This document shows, piece after piece, positions 40,256 to 53,067 of a stretch of DNA of 64,000 nt (positions are counted from its first letter, which is position 1; each line of letters begins with the position of its first letter). The notes under the pieces are model-generated. The model was given only the letters and a program-made list of their open reading frames with translations. It was not told where the DNA came from and searched no databases. The position numbers and the translations under genes were made by a program. The DNA comes from Burhinus oedicnemus. Taxonomy: Eukaryota; Chordata; Aves; Charadriiformes; Burhinidae. Location: positions 374,296 through 438,295 of the forward strand of contig VFFE01006977.1 of the NCBI GenBank assembly GCA_008921705.1, read 5' to 3'.

Positions 40256-42409
40256 GGATACCATTGGTGTTTCAGTAGTATACAATATTTGACACTGACT
40301 CTATAACTCAGGGTAAAACCAGAAATGCCCTAGTATGTGAAGCAATTTGTTAATTTGACTTCTTATTTTAATTAAAATGTATTTTATATGAATTTAGATT
40401 CATTGCCTGGGTTTTTAGTTTGGTTTTTTTAGGGGGAGGGGGGCTGCTTCCCAAGATTGCTTAACGGATGCTATATGACTTCAACCGGGCGCAAGAGCAC
40501 TGCTTCTCAGTACAACCACAAAAAGGCTAAGTAACTTGGCAGGAAACGGCAACATATTTCTCTGAACTTGTATTTCTTTAAAACCTCCTACAGCTTAAAT
40601 ATGAGTGCATTCTCCATGACTGCTATCTCACCTCTCATTTCTTCCACATTGGAAGCAACCACTGCCCTTTGTAGCTGGCATAGCTTTGGGATCCCTGCGA
40701 TACCTGAATAAGGCAGGACTAAAGAGTTAATATTACTGCCAATTTAAAGTAGCTTTTGCAGTGCTGGTGATTTGTAAATCCTAGAAAGGAACTTTGAGAA
40801 TGCTTTGTTCTCCTCACCCTGATCCAAAAGGTAAACTTCACCTATTCTTAGAGTTGAAGACCCTTCCATTTCCAGTGAGGAGCTAATGGACATAAAAGAG
40901 CCTCCAAGATGAATGGGAAGAAGGACGTCAGTGTGTATAAGCCTGTGCACCAGCTGCAATAATTAGAAGACCCCCTGGGGCTAAGAAGATTAAAGTGCAG
41001 GACTTTCATTGTTTCAGTTAGAGAGAGAGAGGGGCAAAATCCGTTGTCCGAGATTTTGCACTTTAAAACATTTGTAAAGGATTTTTTCCTTTTGTCTATT
41101 TCCTCTCTGAAAGAAAAGGCAAGAAAGGAGTTGTCCTAGGAACAAATAAAGCAACTGGAAAACAGACTACAGCAGTATAATGTTGTCACTGAACATCTGG
41201 CAAACAAAGTCAGTGTAATTACAGGAAAGAGTAGCAGCGTCTGCAAGAAAGGGCACTCACAGGAAAGTAATTTGTAGCATCCAAAATTCACTTCTGTCTG
41301 AGCAAGATAGAATGTTTTTAATAATCTATCTCAGTCTTAGACCAGAAAACAAAAATGTAAAGTATTTCACTTTTAACAAACAAGGGCTTCCACAGGTCAG
41401 AGCCTGGTTCTGTGGTTTCACACCTTTGGGTTGCAACTTCACTTTATTACTTGCCAAGGTATCGTGCAGCAAAACCCCATGGAACTGCAGGGGAAGGGCT
41501 ACTTGTGTGGCTAATAAATTACAGTTTTCTTTCTCTAGTGAGCTCACACGGCTGCAACATGCATTCTTGGAGTCACAGAAAGCCTGAATTTCAGAAGTTG
41601 TCTCACACAGCAAAGAATATCTAAAGAGAAAAGATTATGATGGTAGTGGTTGTCAGTCTGTTTATTTTTATGTTAAAACTTTAATCACTGTAGTGTAGAC
41701 CCCTGAAATAGCTCTCAACACACTGCCAAAGCTACCGCACAGTTTGGTGATCTTCCTTGCCTTTAATGCAGAAGACGATTTACATTACAAATGCATGCCA
41801 AAATAGAGGCTACAGGACTGAGCACTGTATGAAAGAAAGGAATAGAGCAGCATTTTCAGCTTCCTGCATGAATAATTCATTTGTGTTCCTCGTTCGAGGT
41901 TTTGCACCCATCTTCCGACCCCTGTTTTAGGCTTTGGCAACCTGAGAACAAACTCCCCTTGCATCAGCAGGAACTCTGTTGCCAAATGCCTCAGGGAACT
42001 TCTCAGCATGGGGAGAGAAAGTGCATACAAACTCCTCTGCTCCATCTGCCCCAGCCCTCCTCCTCTCCAGGGGCACAAATTCCTTGCACTAACTCGCACG
42101 TTGCTCCTCTGTGAAAAATCTTAGCGTCCATCCTCACAGAGCAATGCAGTTGCATGCAGGTGTACATCAGCTCCTCTGAGCAAGTTGGTACAGAGAAGGA
42201 AAGCGGTTGATGCTGAGCTTTACCTGTATTTTTCTCAGGGGGAAGGACTTCTTCATTACATCTGTATTATCGTTGAATACACAGCCGGGAACACCCACCC
42301 CATTATCTCTGCACAGCAATATACTAAGTCACACAAGGGTAAACGAGGTCAAGGCACTCCTATTTAAATTAAAATTTTTCTCTCAGAACTGCCTTCATAC
42401 TGGGGGATA

Positions 42410-42785
42410 ACCAACAACCCCAAAACAGTCTAGCCATTGGTACTGGCCTCTGCTCTACCATCCTGCACGTGAAAGCATGCCATGCATAGCCCGAGCTCAG
42501 AGGTCTCCCACCAAAGGTCCTCCACCCAGCCTGATGCAGAAACCCCACCAGCCTGCCCATCAGCTGCCATGTTCCCAGTCCCTTGGTGAGAGACTTGGCA
42601 GCTTGATCAGAACATTTGCTTCCCTGTTCCTGGCGTGCACTGCACATAGACCCTGGGTCTTTCTCACACAGAAATAAATTTCCCTCTCCCATCCTTTGAT
42701 GGCCACTACCCATTGTGCTCTTTCCCTCCCAGCTACAGAAGTCAGAGGTTCCTTGGGATCCACGATGCAGGAGAGTAAAACACAA
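42410..42785. other. GC-rich block in intron 3, unassigned
   Basis: This block is clearly richer in C and G than its surroundings and holds a minus-strand open frame of 138 codons (42369-42785) with no domain, signal peptide or repeat that I recognise. It could be a diverged transposon fragment, a non-coding transcript or chance. A similar but shorter block lies at 41880-42110. Confidence 0.3.
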
Positions 42786-44839
42786 GCTTAAAAATGCATC
42801 AGCCTATGTTAATTTAGTTAGCAAGGAAGCACGGAAGTTCAACATCAAGAGGCGGTAAGGTCTGAAGACAGATAAGTCTAAAAGATTAAATAAAAGCATC
42901 TCTTCAAATACCACACTTAAGAGATAATGAAGGGGAGCTCTGGCTGTAGAGAGAATAAATCAATTAGGTTGTCAACACACAATCTCTCAGGGCTAACAGC
43001 ACAATTGAGTGCCAGCGTTCCCACATTGGAAACAACTCCCATTTATTATCATTATAATGCCTGCAAGAAAGAAGAGCTTGCATAAAAATGAAAATGTGAA
43101 TTACTATCTACTCTGCTTCCCTAATTGCTGCTTCTTTTCATTAACAAGGTCGGTATTTTAAGCCTAGGATTTTCTTTAATGGCTTTAAAAAAACAAAACA
43201 AAAAAACCCCAACCACTGCCACACAACAAAAAGACTAAAAAAACTAAAAAATACCTCTCAGACTTGCAGCAGAACGAAGGAGAAACTATCAAAATGAGGT
43301 CCATGAAAACAGTGGTCTCCCAAAACATCAGTAAGCAAAGGATAAAGTGCTCTCACTATAGGTAAAAAATATTCACTGACATGCTATGAAAAAAGACCAA
43401 CAAAATTGGAAGGACCCCATTTGCCACTCTGATCTCTTTAAATCTGATCATCTACAAGGAAAATAACAAAAAAATCAGCTCGAATACGTGGTTTCTTCAG
43501 ATTCTTTCTTTTTTATTATGCTCGGTCATACCTGTTATTTTTTATTGCCCAATATCATATAACCACAAACCCAAGAATTTCATTAAATGTTCAATTATGT
43601 TCCAGAATGAAGAGTACTTACATTGCACTTGTAGGTCAGCTTTTTACAAAGTATCTTAAAACTATTTTATAGAAGTGGACTTTGTTGTAACTGGAGAGAG
43701 GGAATAAACAGGGACATAGAGATCCAGCAATACTTTTATAAAATCCTTTCTGGGATTCAACTCACCAAAGTTTGCTCTGCCTACAGGTTAGAAGCCTAGT
43801 CTAAAAAGGTCATCTAAATCTCTCTAATCAGTGACCAGGCATATGAACTGCCAGAGAGCTCATGGCACCCAAAACTCTTATCAGAGAGGAGCTGAAGGTA
43901 GCATGAGCCTCAGTGTTTAGCTTAGACTATGCGCTCAACTTAAAATTCTTGAAGGTGAAGTAAATCCTACCCTGACTTGAGGTTTTCTGTTTTCAGACCT
44001 GGCATGCAAGTCAATGCTGTGAAATTGCATTTGGTAAACTATTAGCAGGCAACTAAACACTTGGGGATGACCTTCAGAAGGCATTACCCGCTGGTCATCA
44101 ACCTCCACTTTATTCCCAAATGGCTCTACCAGGATAGAGTGAAAACCCACCAGTGTCCAAAAGCAGCTTAAAGTGGGAAGGAAGTGGCAGCTCGGTGTTA
44201 GCTACCGAGAAGGGAAAACCATCTCTCTTAAGTATCTGAAGGCTCGTGAGATCTGACATTTTCAGACAACAGTGGCAAGGAAACGACAAAGAATGAAGAC
44301 AAAATAGCATTATGCATTCAAAAACTGTGAGACAGTTTGACTTGTGGGTTTAATAGCACCAAGAAGAGCCAGAAGAAAAGCCCAAAACACCATAGAAAGA
44401 TGAAATTACAAGACCTGACAAAGGAAAAGTTGCTCCTGAGAAAACGGGAAAATTTCAGAGGGAAGTGCAGAGAAGGCAAAGAAGACAACACGTGGAAGGA
44501 AAAATGAATATGAATTATTTGTTCTGCATATTTCCTTTTTTGTAAGAAGTTTAAGCATATAACACTGTAATACTGCTAGGTCCATTTTGAACATGAAATA
44601 TCCCTGTTTGAGAGGTTGATGTAACTATAGCAGCAAAGAAAGTGTAAGGAAAGCATTTTCCACAATTAGTAACAGGAAAGGAGGTATGTCGTGTGATGAA
44701 ACTGCCCTTCTGCACGAGCCTGCAGACCTGTCAGCACTGGCACCGTCCACTGCCTCAAGGACAGCTCTGCAGTTGCGATTAACGAGCAGGGCAAGCATCT
44801 GGCTGCCCCAAAACTTCCTGCGTGGGCTAAAATTAAGTG

Positions 44840-44970
44840 TTTGACTCCTCTCTCTTACACTTTCCCCAGCTGTAAAATGAAAACAGTAACGTGCAGGGTA
44901 CAGTTCAATCTAGCCCCACTGATCCTGGAGATGAAATATGCAAAGCACCTGATAATCTGTGCGAATGGGT
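44840..44970 (+). mobile_element. ancient MIR/L2-like SINE 3' fragment
   Basis: CTCTCTCTTACACTTTCCCC, then AGCTGTAAAATGAAAACAGT and, further on, GAGATGAAATATGCAAAGCACC follow the order of the CORE-SINE/L2-type tail (cctctctgtgcctcagtttc, then cccatctgtaaaatggg, then a tail with gtaaagc). Recognition is from memory of that consensus. The copy is old and diverged, and its boundaries are approximate. Confidence 0.5.
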
Positions 44971-47550
44971 GCTCTCACTTGATTTCAGGATTAATAAAGG
45001 CATGTAGCACAGCACATAACATGGTTACTTGCAATACCAAGGAACTAGATTAAGTGACCCAGCACGTCCTTCTAGTCCTACATTGCTATGACTTTCCCAG
45101 ATCAGATCCCCGGGACCGTATACACAACCGAGCCACCCCGCTTAATAATATGAACACAACCACTCTTACATCCCTAGTAAAAGCAAGACAATTCTGACTT
45201 AGCTGTAAACTGAGCAGTTTAAACACAGTTCAGATCAAATTATTTAATCTCTATCACAAGCTAATGATGTACATACAGGTAAGCACTGCTCAGAGGATAC
45301 AAGATACCATGTTAAGCCACAGGGTCTCGGGTGATGTCTCTGAGTTCCTAGTGAACAGAATATTCACTATATAGCTATTGATACCCAAGTAGTGGGCATA
45401 CATTGTTGTGCCTATAACCAAAGCAAAGAAAAAGCACAGAATTATAGCAGTTTCCAAGATCCTGCCATTCTTTAGAAATATTTTACCTGTCAACAAAGGA
45501 TGTAGTAGAAATACGCAATGTAGAGACAAAGGGAACATGGGTGATTAAACATGTATATATTCCTTGTGAATAATAACTAGCTTAACCAGCTGTGGTTAAG
45601 TGGTGGCTTAACCAGGAGTCCAGGTGTGGATACTAAAAATTTACATACATTATTCAAAAAACAAATGGCAAAAAAAAAAAATATATATCTGTGCAGGATT
45701 GTCTAACATAAAGCCATCACCTCTGCCTTGGGAAGTCCCTGGGTGACCAGTCTCTGACTGCAATAGAGTATGCAGGAAAAACGGTTACATTTGCCCTTTG
45801 ATATCAGCTATTGTTGCTTTCATTGAACAGGACACTGGGACAGATAGATCTTTTGACTGAAATGGTACAGACATGAGTTTGGTTTTGGCCTAATCTGCAA
45901 GAACCATAAATTAGGTAACAGTTATTATATTAAAAAAAAAAATAATCTTCTACTCAGACCCTATATAAATAATCCTATGGCAAGGTAGGATTCGATGCTG
46001 AAGCATTTTGAGTCAAAGCACCGAAATACAGGTTTGTGATGGTTAAAGAAGGCAGTTTTGTATTTACAACCCATATTCTTGATAAAGCTTATATTCATAC
46101 TGTTGTTAATAACATATAAATCTGAATTTTGCAAACTTCAGAACTTCATTTGGCATTAAAAAATAGAAAATTAACTGGATATTTATGTACACATTATCAA
46201 ATTTGTTGTGGTAGCTATGCAGAAAAAAATAGATGCACAATTATACACATCTTTTGTAGACAATTTTGGTCTTGAGACTCAGGGAAAAAAAATTAAGCAT
46301 TAAAAGTTTTACTGTTTACTTTCAATGACTAATACCAACTGTTCAGCTTGTACAATTTAACCTGGGAAAAACTATATGCTACAGAGAAAATTATTCTTTC
46401 TTAGAAATCCCATTTTTCATTCAGAATACATTCCATCACTGGTAAAATACATTCATTTGATGCACAATGGGTTCAATAGGAGTTTTATATTCCTAATATA
46501 CCTAAATGAAAATATAGAAATAGCAATTACAGTAATTTTTTTTTTAATTCAATTTAGTTCTCCCAGTTATCTATTACCTTACTTGCAAAGGTTTGTTTGA
46601 AAAACAAGCAGCACAGCTGTCAGCGCTTATCTACCTGGCTTCATTGATGCTGGAATGTGCTTTTTGTTTGAAAGTTTCAAATGAGGTAATGTTCTTAAAA
46701 CAAATGGAAAACTTGGAAGTATCTAGAACTCAAGTCCTGCATCGGTTTAAAAATACCCAGACAAGCAAGAACACAAACCCCAGAAAATTATTGTAATAAC
46801 AAAATACAATTTCACCTACTTCAGCAGAATGATGCAGATAAACTTTGGCCTACTTCATTTAGCCATTTCTGAGAAATATATTAAATTAGACTTAACACAC
46901 ATGACAGTGTTGGCAGTTAAAGAAACAGACGAATGTTGTTTTCTGAAGCATTAGTAACATTTCTTCCCACACAGGGAATTTTGCAGATGCTTCCAATCTT
47001 TAATAACATGATTCTGCTTCACTTTAGGGTTAAGCTATATGACCAAGCAAGTACTACCTGAGCCAGGGTTACCACTTTTTCTGCATACTTTTAATCCACT
47101 GAAAAGCTACAGCAGCACATGCCTGCTCAGACCTCAGAGAAAGAGTGCTACACAACTGCATTTTATGTTTCACTTGTGATGAGCATAAAATGTGCAGAAC
47201 AGCAAAACTGGTGATAATTTTGCCAGGACTTCACGGGTGGCCCTGCAAGCTCCAGCCCCAGCTCCACTCGGGAGAGCTGACCAAAGCACAGTGCTGAACC
47301 ACGGAGCTGTCAGCTCTGAAGTTGCTGCAATTAACATGGAAAGATCTCCCCACACTACGCTAACAACAGGCAGCGAAGAATGCACAGAGAGCATGCAAAA
47401 GATCATGTCTCTCCAACTGTTATCATTTTGCGGTGCAGATTTAAAAAGACAATGTAATGGAAATAAATTACATTTGGGACTATTTTATTTTTTTTAAATA
47501 AAAGCTGAAATCACAAAAAAACCCATAAAGCCTTACTGAAATCCCATGCA

Positions 47551-48254
47551 CAAATACAGGCTGGGTGGAGAAGGGATCAAGAGCGGCCCTCAGAAGAAGG
47601 ACTTGGGGGTCTTGGTGGATGAGAAGCCCAACACGAGCCAGCAATATACACTTGCAACCCAGAAGGCCAACTGCATCCTGGGCTGCATCAAAAGAAATGT
47701 GGCCAGCAGATCGAGGGAGGTGATTCTGCTACTCTACTCCAGTCTCAAGGGAACCCACCTGGAGTACTGTGTCCAGCTCTGGAGCCCCCAGCATAAGAAG
47801 GACATGGACCTGTTGGAGCGGGTCCAGAGGAGGGCCACGAAGGTGTTCAGAGGGTTAGAGCACCTCTGCTATGAGGACAGCCTGGAGAACAAGAGGCTCC
47901 AGGGAGACCTTATAGCAGCCTTCCAGTATCTGAAAGGGGCCTACAAGAAAGCTGGAGAGGGACTTTTTACAAAGGCATGTAGTGATAGGACGAGGGAATA
48001 ATGGCTTCAAATTGGAAGAGGGGAGATTTAGGCTAGGTATCAGGAAGAAATTTTTCACTCTGAGGGCGGTGAGACACTGGAACAGGTTGCCCAGGAAGTT
48101 GTAGAGGCCCCATCCCCAGAGGTGTTCAAGGCCAGGTTGGATGGGGCTTCGAGCAACCAGGCCTAGTGGGAGGTGTCCCTGCCCATGGCAGGGGGGTTGG
48201 AACGAGATGATCTTTAAGGTCCCTTCCAACCCAAACCATTCTATGATTCTGTGA
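47551..48254 (+). mobile_element. CR1 LINE, 5'-truncated, plus strand
   Basis: This is the 3' end of a CR1 non-LTR retrotransposon. It ends in the diagnostic ATTCTATGATTCTGTG repeat, preceded by CCCTTCCAACCCAAACC. The frame 47546-48001 still encodes the C-terminal part of the ORF2 reverse transcriptase, with [46 protein letters not shown] and [14 protein letters not shown]. The apurinic-endonuclease and RT core regions are missing, so it cannot move by itself. Compared with the consensus I remember, about 24 bp are deleted in frame (EDSLENKRL region), and the frame breaks near 48000, where RTRE is followed by a stop; downstream homology ([12 protein letters not shown]) continues in another frame. 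It lies antisense to VCAN in intron 3. Confidence 0.95.
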
Positions 48255-50080
48255 AATGAGGGCAGAAGGTTTAAACAGCAACAGTCATATGAAACCCTTA
48301 TGAGTATGATAAATGGCATACGTTTACTTAATGTAGAAAATGGAGAATGCAGTGCACAGATGACAATTTAACAATGCTATTTTCCATTTGGGTCAAGATC
48401 TGGCTTTTTGCCTTGCTGAAATTTTGACATTACGCCAATCATTGAAAAGAATAATTACAGAAAGAAAATGGAGTGCATGACATTTTCTTTCAGTTAAAAA
48501 AAGAAACTGATCAGTTCATCTCATTGCAGTGTTTTGCGGGAGCACTAACTACAGAAGCTAAAGCACTGCCATAAATCATCAGATATTTTATTGTAGCAAG
48601 CATCTGCTACTGCTGGATATAGATATGTAGTCAAGGGAACACTTGAAAAGGAATAAGGAATGCCAGGTACACTAGTTACTGAAAAATAATGTTCAAACCA
48701 GAATTTCTTTTACTTTTGTCATTAGGACTAAACAGCTTGTAAAGTTATACAGACATTAATGTTTACACTGATTTATTGTATTTCCAAATTAAGACCACAC
48801 CTTCAAAACCTTTCATTGAATCAACACCAAAAGACTGTTCAAGTTAGGTTAAGTATATTGGAAGAACAACGCAGTATTAAGCTCACAAAAAAGACTTAGC
48901 CAAAGCCATAAAATTCAGCAGCAGATATTAATGTTTGTTTTGGGCTTCAGTCATCTGAGTAAATAATGAACTTTCAAAAAATACCTAAGTGCAAAGGAGA
49001 GCAAGGCAGAGTCCAAACTAAGGCTCACACAAGCTGGTACATCCACACAGCACAGCGTTGTTCTAAGCACACAGAGTAATTTGGGTCCAGAATTTGCATT
49101 TACATGGCACAGAGCCTGGGCTAATATGTTCTGGCTTTCAGCACAGTTTGTTAGCTGAGGCTCAGTGCCAAACTGACAGGGCTATACAGCACCAGGCTCT
49201 GGAGCGGTCTCTACGCTGTACTCATTGTGCTGCATAAGCAGCCTCTTAGGAGAAAAACACCTATAAATTAGATGCTCATTTGCCACTTACATGCTTCTGA
49301 AAGTCCTGTCTCTTCAGTCTCTTTACTTGTACACTTTTTCCCCTTAAAGTTTTGGAGGCTATTTCCTTATAGTGGTGGCAAGCAAAATCTTAGCCCTGGA
49401 ACTTCCACGTGGAAGAACATTAGCAGCCACCTCCCTGCTTGTTTTCCTGCAGCTTCTGGCAGATGGGTTTCCTCCTACTATCCAACCTTTATTACTGGGA
49501 CAAAAGAAATTCTTCCTTTGTGCTTGACATTCCTATCACAGAAACAGTGGCTCCCAGTTTTGTTGGCATTATGGTTTTGTACATCAAGTGGCAAGATAGG
49601 CCAACCACAGGTCCAGTAGCAAGGCAGTTCCTTCTTTTCATCCTACACAAACAATTAAAAAGAAAAAGAAACTGCTTCTGCCTGCCAAGTCTGTCTTCTT
49701 GTAAGGACACTGACATATTCAGATGCATGTATTAGTACAATAAGTATCATGTTTCAGAAGGGGCCGCTTGGGAGAAGGAGCTTGTCTTGCAAAGGATATA
49801 AAACCAATCAAACTACTTTGGGAATAAGCAAACAGCATTTGTTCCAGGAATCAAGAGGAGCGTCCCCAAAGGTGTAAGTGAGAAATAGAAAGCTATGGAT
49901 TGGAAAAGATTTATAAGAATAAATAAAAGACAGAAAGAGAATGGGAAGAGTCAACAGTTAAGGAAGGGTAAATTGCTAAAGATGCTTCTTTAAACGGTTT
50001 CTTGCTATACGTTAATTACTAACTTTGACTGTTTTAACTGGAATCACTGTTGACTACAAATGAAATAGATAAATCCTTAC

Positions 50081-50452
50081 CCTCAACAGCCAACGATACA
50101 ATGCCTTGTGTGTCTTCAACTCCATACATAACATCACAGCGATACACCCCTGCATCACTTGCACGTAGCTTGGAGAAAGTCAGCGAAGCGTCACCGGTCT
50201 CCTCTGAATGGGTCGGAACAGACACTCTGTCTTTGTAGCTTTGACCTATTTTGATGTTGCCATTTTGGGCCACCAGGACTGTGGTTTCTTTTGCATCTTT
50301 TCCACTTTTATCCAGTTCAACTTTTGACCATTTGATTCGAAGATATTCAGCTGCATAGCTGGAGGCTATAGTGGGTGTGGTTGAAAAGAAGCATGGCAGG
50401 ACTGAAGTTCCAGAGAGGGATCCCTTTACCAGGGTTTTTTTTTCTGCTTTAA
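50081..50452 (-). CDS. VCAN: VCAN exon 3: Ig-like V domain
   Basis: The exon has 372 nt, phase 1 at both ends, and encodes residues 24-147. It carries the immunoglobulin V-type fold of the G1 region, which contacts link protein (HAPLN) in the ternary complex with hyaluronan. Visible hallmarks are the disulfide cysteines Cys44 (SVLPCFF) and Cys129 (VYRCDVMYG), the core Trp in RIKWSK, and the typical ASDAGVYRC pattern before the second Cys. The highly conserved stretch ETTVLVAQNGNIKIGQ identifies versican. The acceptor is CTAG ending at 50453. An alternative GCAG acceptor 9 nt into the exon was rejected because the first AG gives VKAEKKTLVKG, matching the human N-terminus. The donor is GAGG/GTAAGG. 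The A-rich start (nine A in a row) is a homopolymer that could attract sequencing errors. The Asn-Thr-Ser sequon that human has before the core Trp is absent here (SSYAAEY). Confidence 0.96.
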
Positions 50453-51649
50453 CTAGAAAAAGGGGAGAGGGGGGGAGAGAAAGGAGAAATCACATTAGTG
50501 GAACCAAAATCAGAAACAGACACATTTCATTGTTATTTAACGATTCACTGACATGCAAAACATGAAATCCATGAACCTGACCTGATTTCTAACAGGACTG
50601 ATTACTGTAAGTTAAAGAAGAGTTTGCACTGGTATCATAGGCTGCTGATGGAGTCCTTTTCTGTTTGGGCAAATTTAATTCACTGCTCTCTGACTTACTT
50701 TCTCCATTTGTTATAGTCGCCAAGTTATTGACCTGCTTTCAGTAACTGTTTTGAAATTTTAGATGCCTGATGAACTGTAAGAACTATGGTTTTTTACTTC
50801 ATAGGAGAAAGACCACCCTTAGTGAAAGATAGTGAGTTACCTTGCATTTATTGTTGTCCAAAAGCATGCATACAGGGGAACTACTGATGTTTACACCTTC
50901 CCTTACCCCAGCGTAGCTTGTTCATTTGCCCCTGTCCTAAGAGTAAAACATAGCCTGTGACTTTGCATACACAACATCCCTTACTCTATTATTCTTTAAG
51001 GGTTAACTCTTTTTATTGCATACATGCTGAAACAAAAGCCTTTCCAGTGAGATTCTCCCAAATAGTCATTATTTTAAAATTATTTCCTTGTAGCCTCAGG
51101 TAGTTTAACACATTGCAGTAAAAAACTATTTCAGGATGTTAAAGCAAAGAAGGAAGTAAAGCGCACAGAAAGTCCCCACTTGGCTCAAACTTGACATGAT
51201 AGGACCTTTATCATTTTTTATGACATATCCAGCTGCAAACACTTTACAGTGAAATGCTTCCATCTGACAATATCCTGAGGGTAAAGTTGACTACTGTTCA
51301 TCCAACTTGCACACAGAAACTGTCTGAAGAGAGGATTTCTGTTAGATTTATTTTTTATGTGATGTTATTTCACCATACATAATGGCTTAATGAAGATAAA
51401 AAGCTGATGCACAACAGTATCTATCTTACCTCTTTCACTGTCCTGCACTCTAACATTTTTTGGAAGTGGAACATGCTGATCATTAATTAAAAGTGAGCTA
51501 GGATTCATAAAGTTTAGAAACACAATAACTTCAAATACCAGCCACCAAGAGAGTGATACATGAAATAAGAGACACCAGCACATGAAAATCATCTAGCTAT
51601 TTATCTATCATCAAAAACATCATCTCTCCATAGAGAGTAGAAGATTTTT

Positions 51650-51676
51650 GGGGGGGGAAAAGAAGGGGGGGGGGGG
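51650..51676. repeat. two G homopolymer runs (8 and 12)
   Basis: Runs of 8 G (51650-51657) and 12 G (51665-51676) are separated by AAAAGAA. On the VCAN pre-mRNA this is C-rich. The plus strand has G-quadruplex potential, and homopolymer length may be unreliable. Confidence 0.85.
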
Positions 51677-52987
51677 AAGGAAAAATTGCTCATTAATTCT
51701 ATTATTTTTAACAGTGATAGATGACTTTAAACAGGATAACGTACTAATAGTATTATCTAGAAAGGTTCAACACAAGAATCATCACTTGATGGCCAAGCAT
51801 TTTACTGCAAAAACAAAAACAAAAAAATAATGGACTGGCCAAGGAAGACCCAGAAACCTGAATGGAAGTCCTCAAGCCCTTTCCATCTATGCTTACCTAA
51901 CTAGAAATTCTTGGGAACACAATGCAGATACATTCAAGATGACTGTATCAAAACTGATTAGACCAGAGAGAGTATAACAACAATAGGTAGTGCTGTGCCA
52001 AAACAGCTGCGTTGCATCCAAAGCTCAGACGAACGGCACTGTCTGAGCACATTTACCAGCAAGATGCTCACTCTGTGATTCAGGCATACGGTGAGATTTC
52101 CATTCTTCCATCAACTTGTAAACAGAGATTGGTGATGGTACAAGTCACATTTAATAGCCAAACTAATCACTTCATACACTTCAGACCTAGCAAGAATCTA
52201 TTTGTAAAACAGGGAAGGACAAAACCAGGTCAAATATAAAACTGAAGACGGGAGAACTCACAAGGCTTGAAGACAAGCCTGTAGAAGTTACTGAAGACTA
52301 AAGACTAGCTCAAAAGCTTTGATTGCATACAAAATTTCTTCAGCAAAAAATTCCATTGAGGTTTTTTTTTTTTAAATTTCCATACAGAAATAAAAACTCG
52401 AATTACCTAGAGTCAATTGATTGCTAAAAACCAGAAAGGACTGATTTTATCCTGAAGATGTGCAATGTGGAAACACCACCATCTTTTATATTACCTTTAA
52501 CTTCTTGAAACTTCGCTGAGTTACAGTGGGGTAGAGACAAAGAAACAGAATGAATACTCAATCCTATGAGTTCTGATGGAATTACTGCCAAATTGCACAG
52601 GTGGGAGATTAAAATCAGTCTCAAAATATTTCGTATTTATTATGATCTCTTGTCATCTATATACATTACAGGAACTTCTTAAATGAAAAATGACCTGGTT
52701 ATAATTACCCTGACTGACAGAATTTTAATAAACTTTTGAGAATGTTGTTTCTGGTGATCTGGAATATCAGCACTAAACCCTGAGGAAATTTCCTCTCTTT
52801 AAAATTTGTGTCTTCACATCATTGGACTGAAACCCTTGGCAAACAACACATATCATCATGATATGCAAACTAGATCTATCCTAAATTGGGCTACACCCCA
52901 GAATATGAGATCGTGTAGCTACAAACATGCCTGTCTAACTATAGAAAACATTATAAAACGCTATATAAAAGCCCTCTTTGTTCTGAT

Positions 52988-53031
52988 GAGAAGAGGGGAG
53001 AAGAAAGAAGAGGGGAGAAGAGAGAAGAGGG
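52988..53031. repeat. 44-nt uninterrupted purine tract
   Basis: The tract is built from a repeated GAAGAGGGGAGAAG-like unit (two near-identical copies and a third diverged). It has mirror-like symmetry and therefore potential to form triplex DNA. A run of 17 A follows at 53051-53067. Confidence 0.85.
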
Positions 53032-53050
53032 TAGAAGCTTTTCCTTATTT

Positions 53051-53067
53051 AAAAAAAAAAAAAAAAA
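53051..53067. repeat. poly-A run of 17
   Basis: Seventeen consecutive A lie shortly after the purine tract. No adjoining retroelement was recognised. Confidence 0.9.

Larger units (their letters stand above)
37334..50080 (-). other. VCAN intron 3
   Basis: This intron of 12747 bp separates the Ig domain from link module 1. It holds a TG microsatellite (39737-39754), a poly-T run (40236-40255), a SINE-like tail near 44840, a 5'-truncated CR1 at 47551-48254 and two GC-richer blocks (41880-42110 and 42410-42785) without recognised content. No other exon was detected. Confidence 0.85.

Noticed and set aside
50440..50452. Alternative acceptor GCAG 9 nt into exon 3
   Set aside because: It keeps the frame, but CTAG at 50453-50454 gives the VKAEKKTLVKG N-terminus that matches human; the downstream AG would delete three conserved-position residues.
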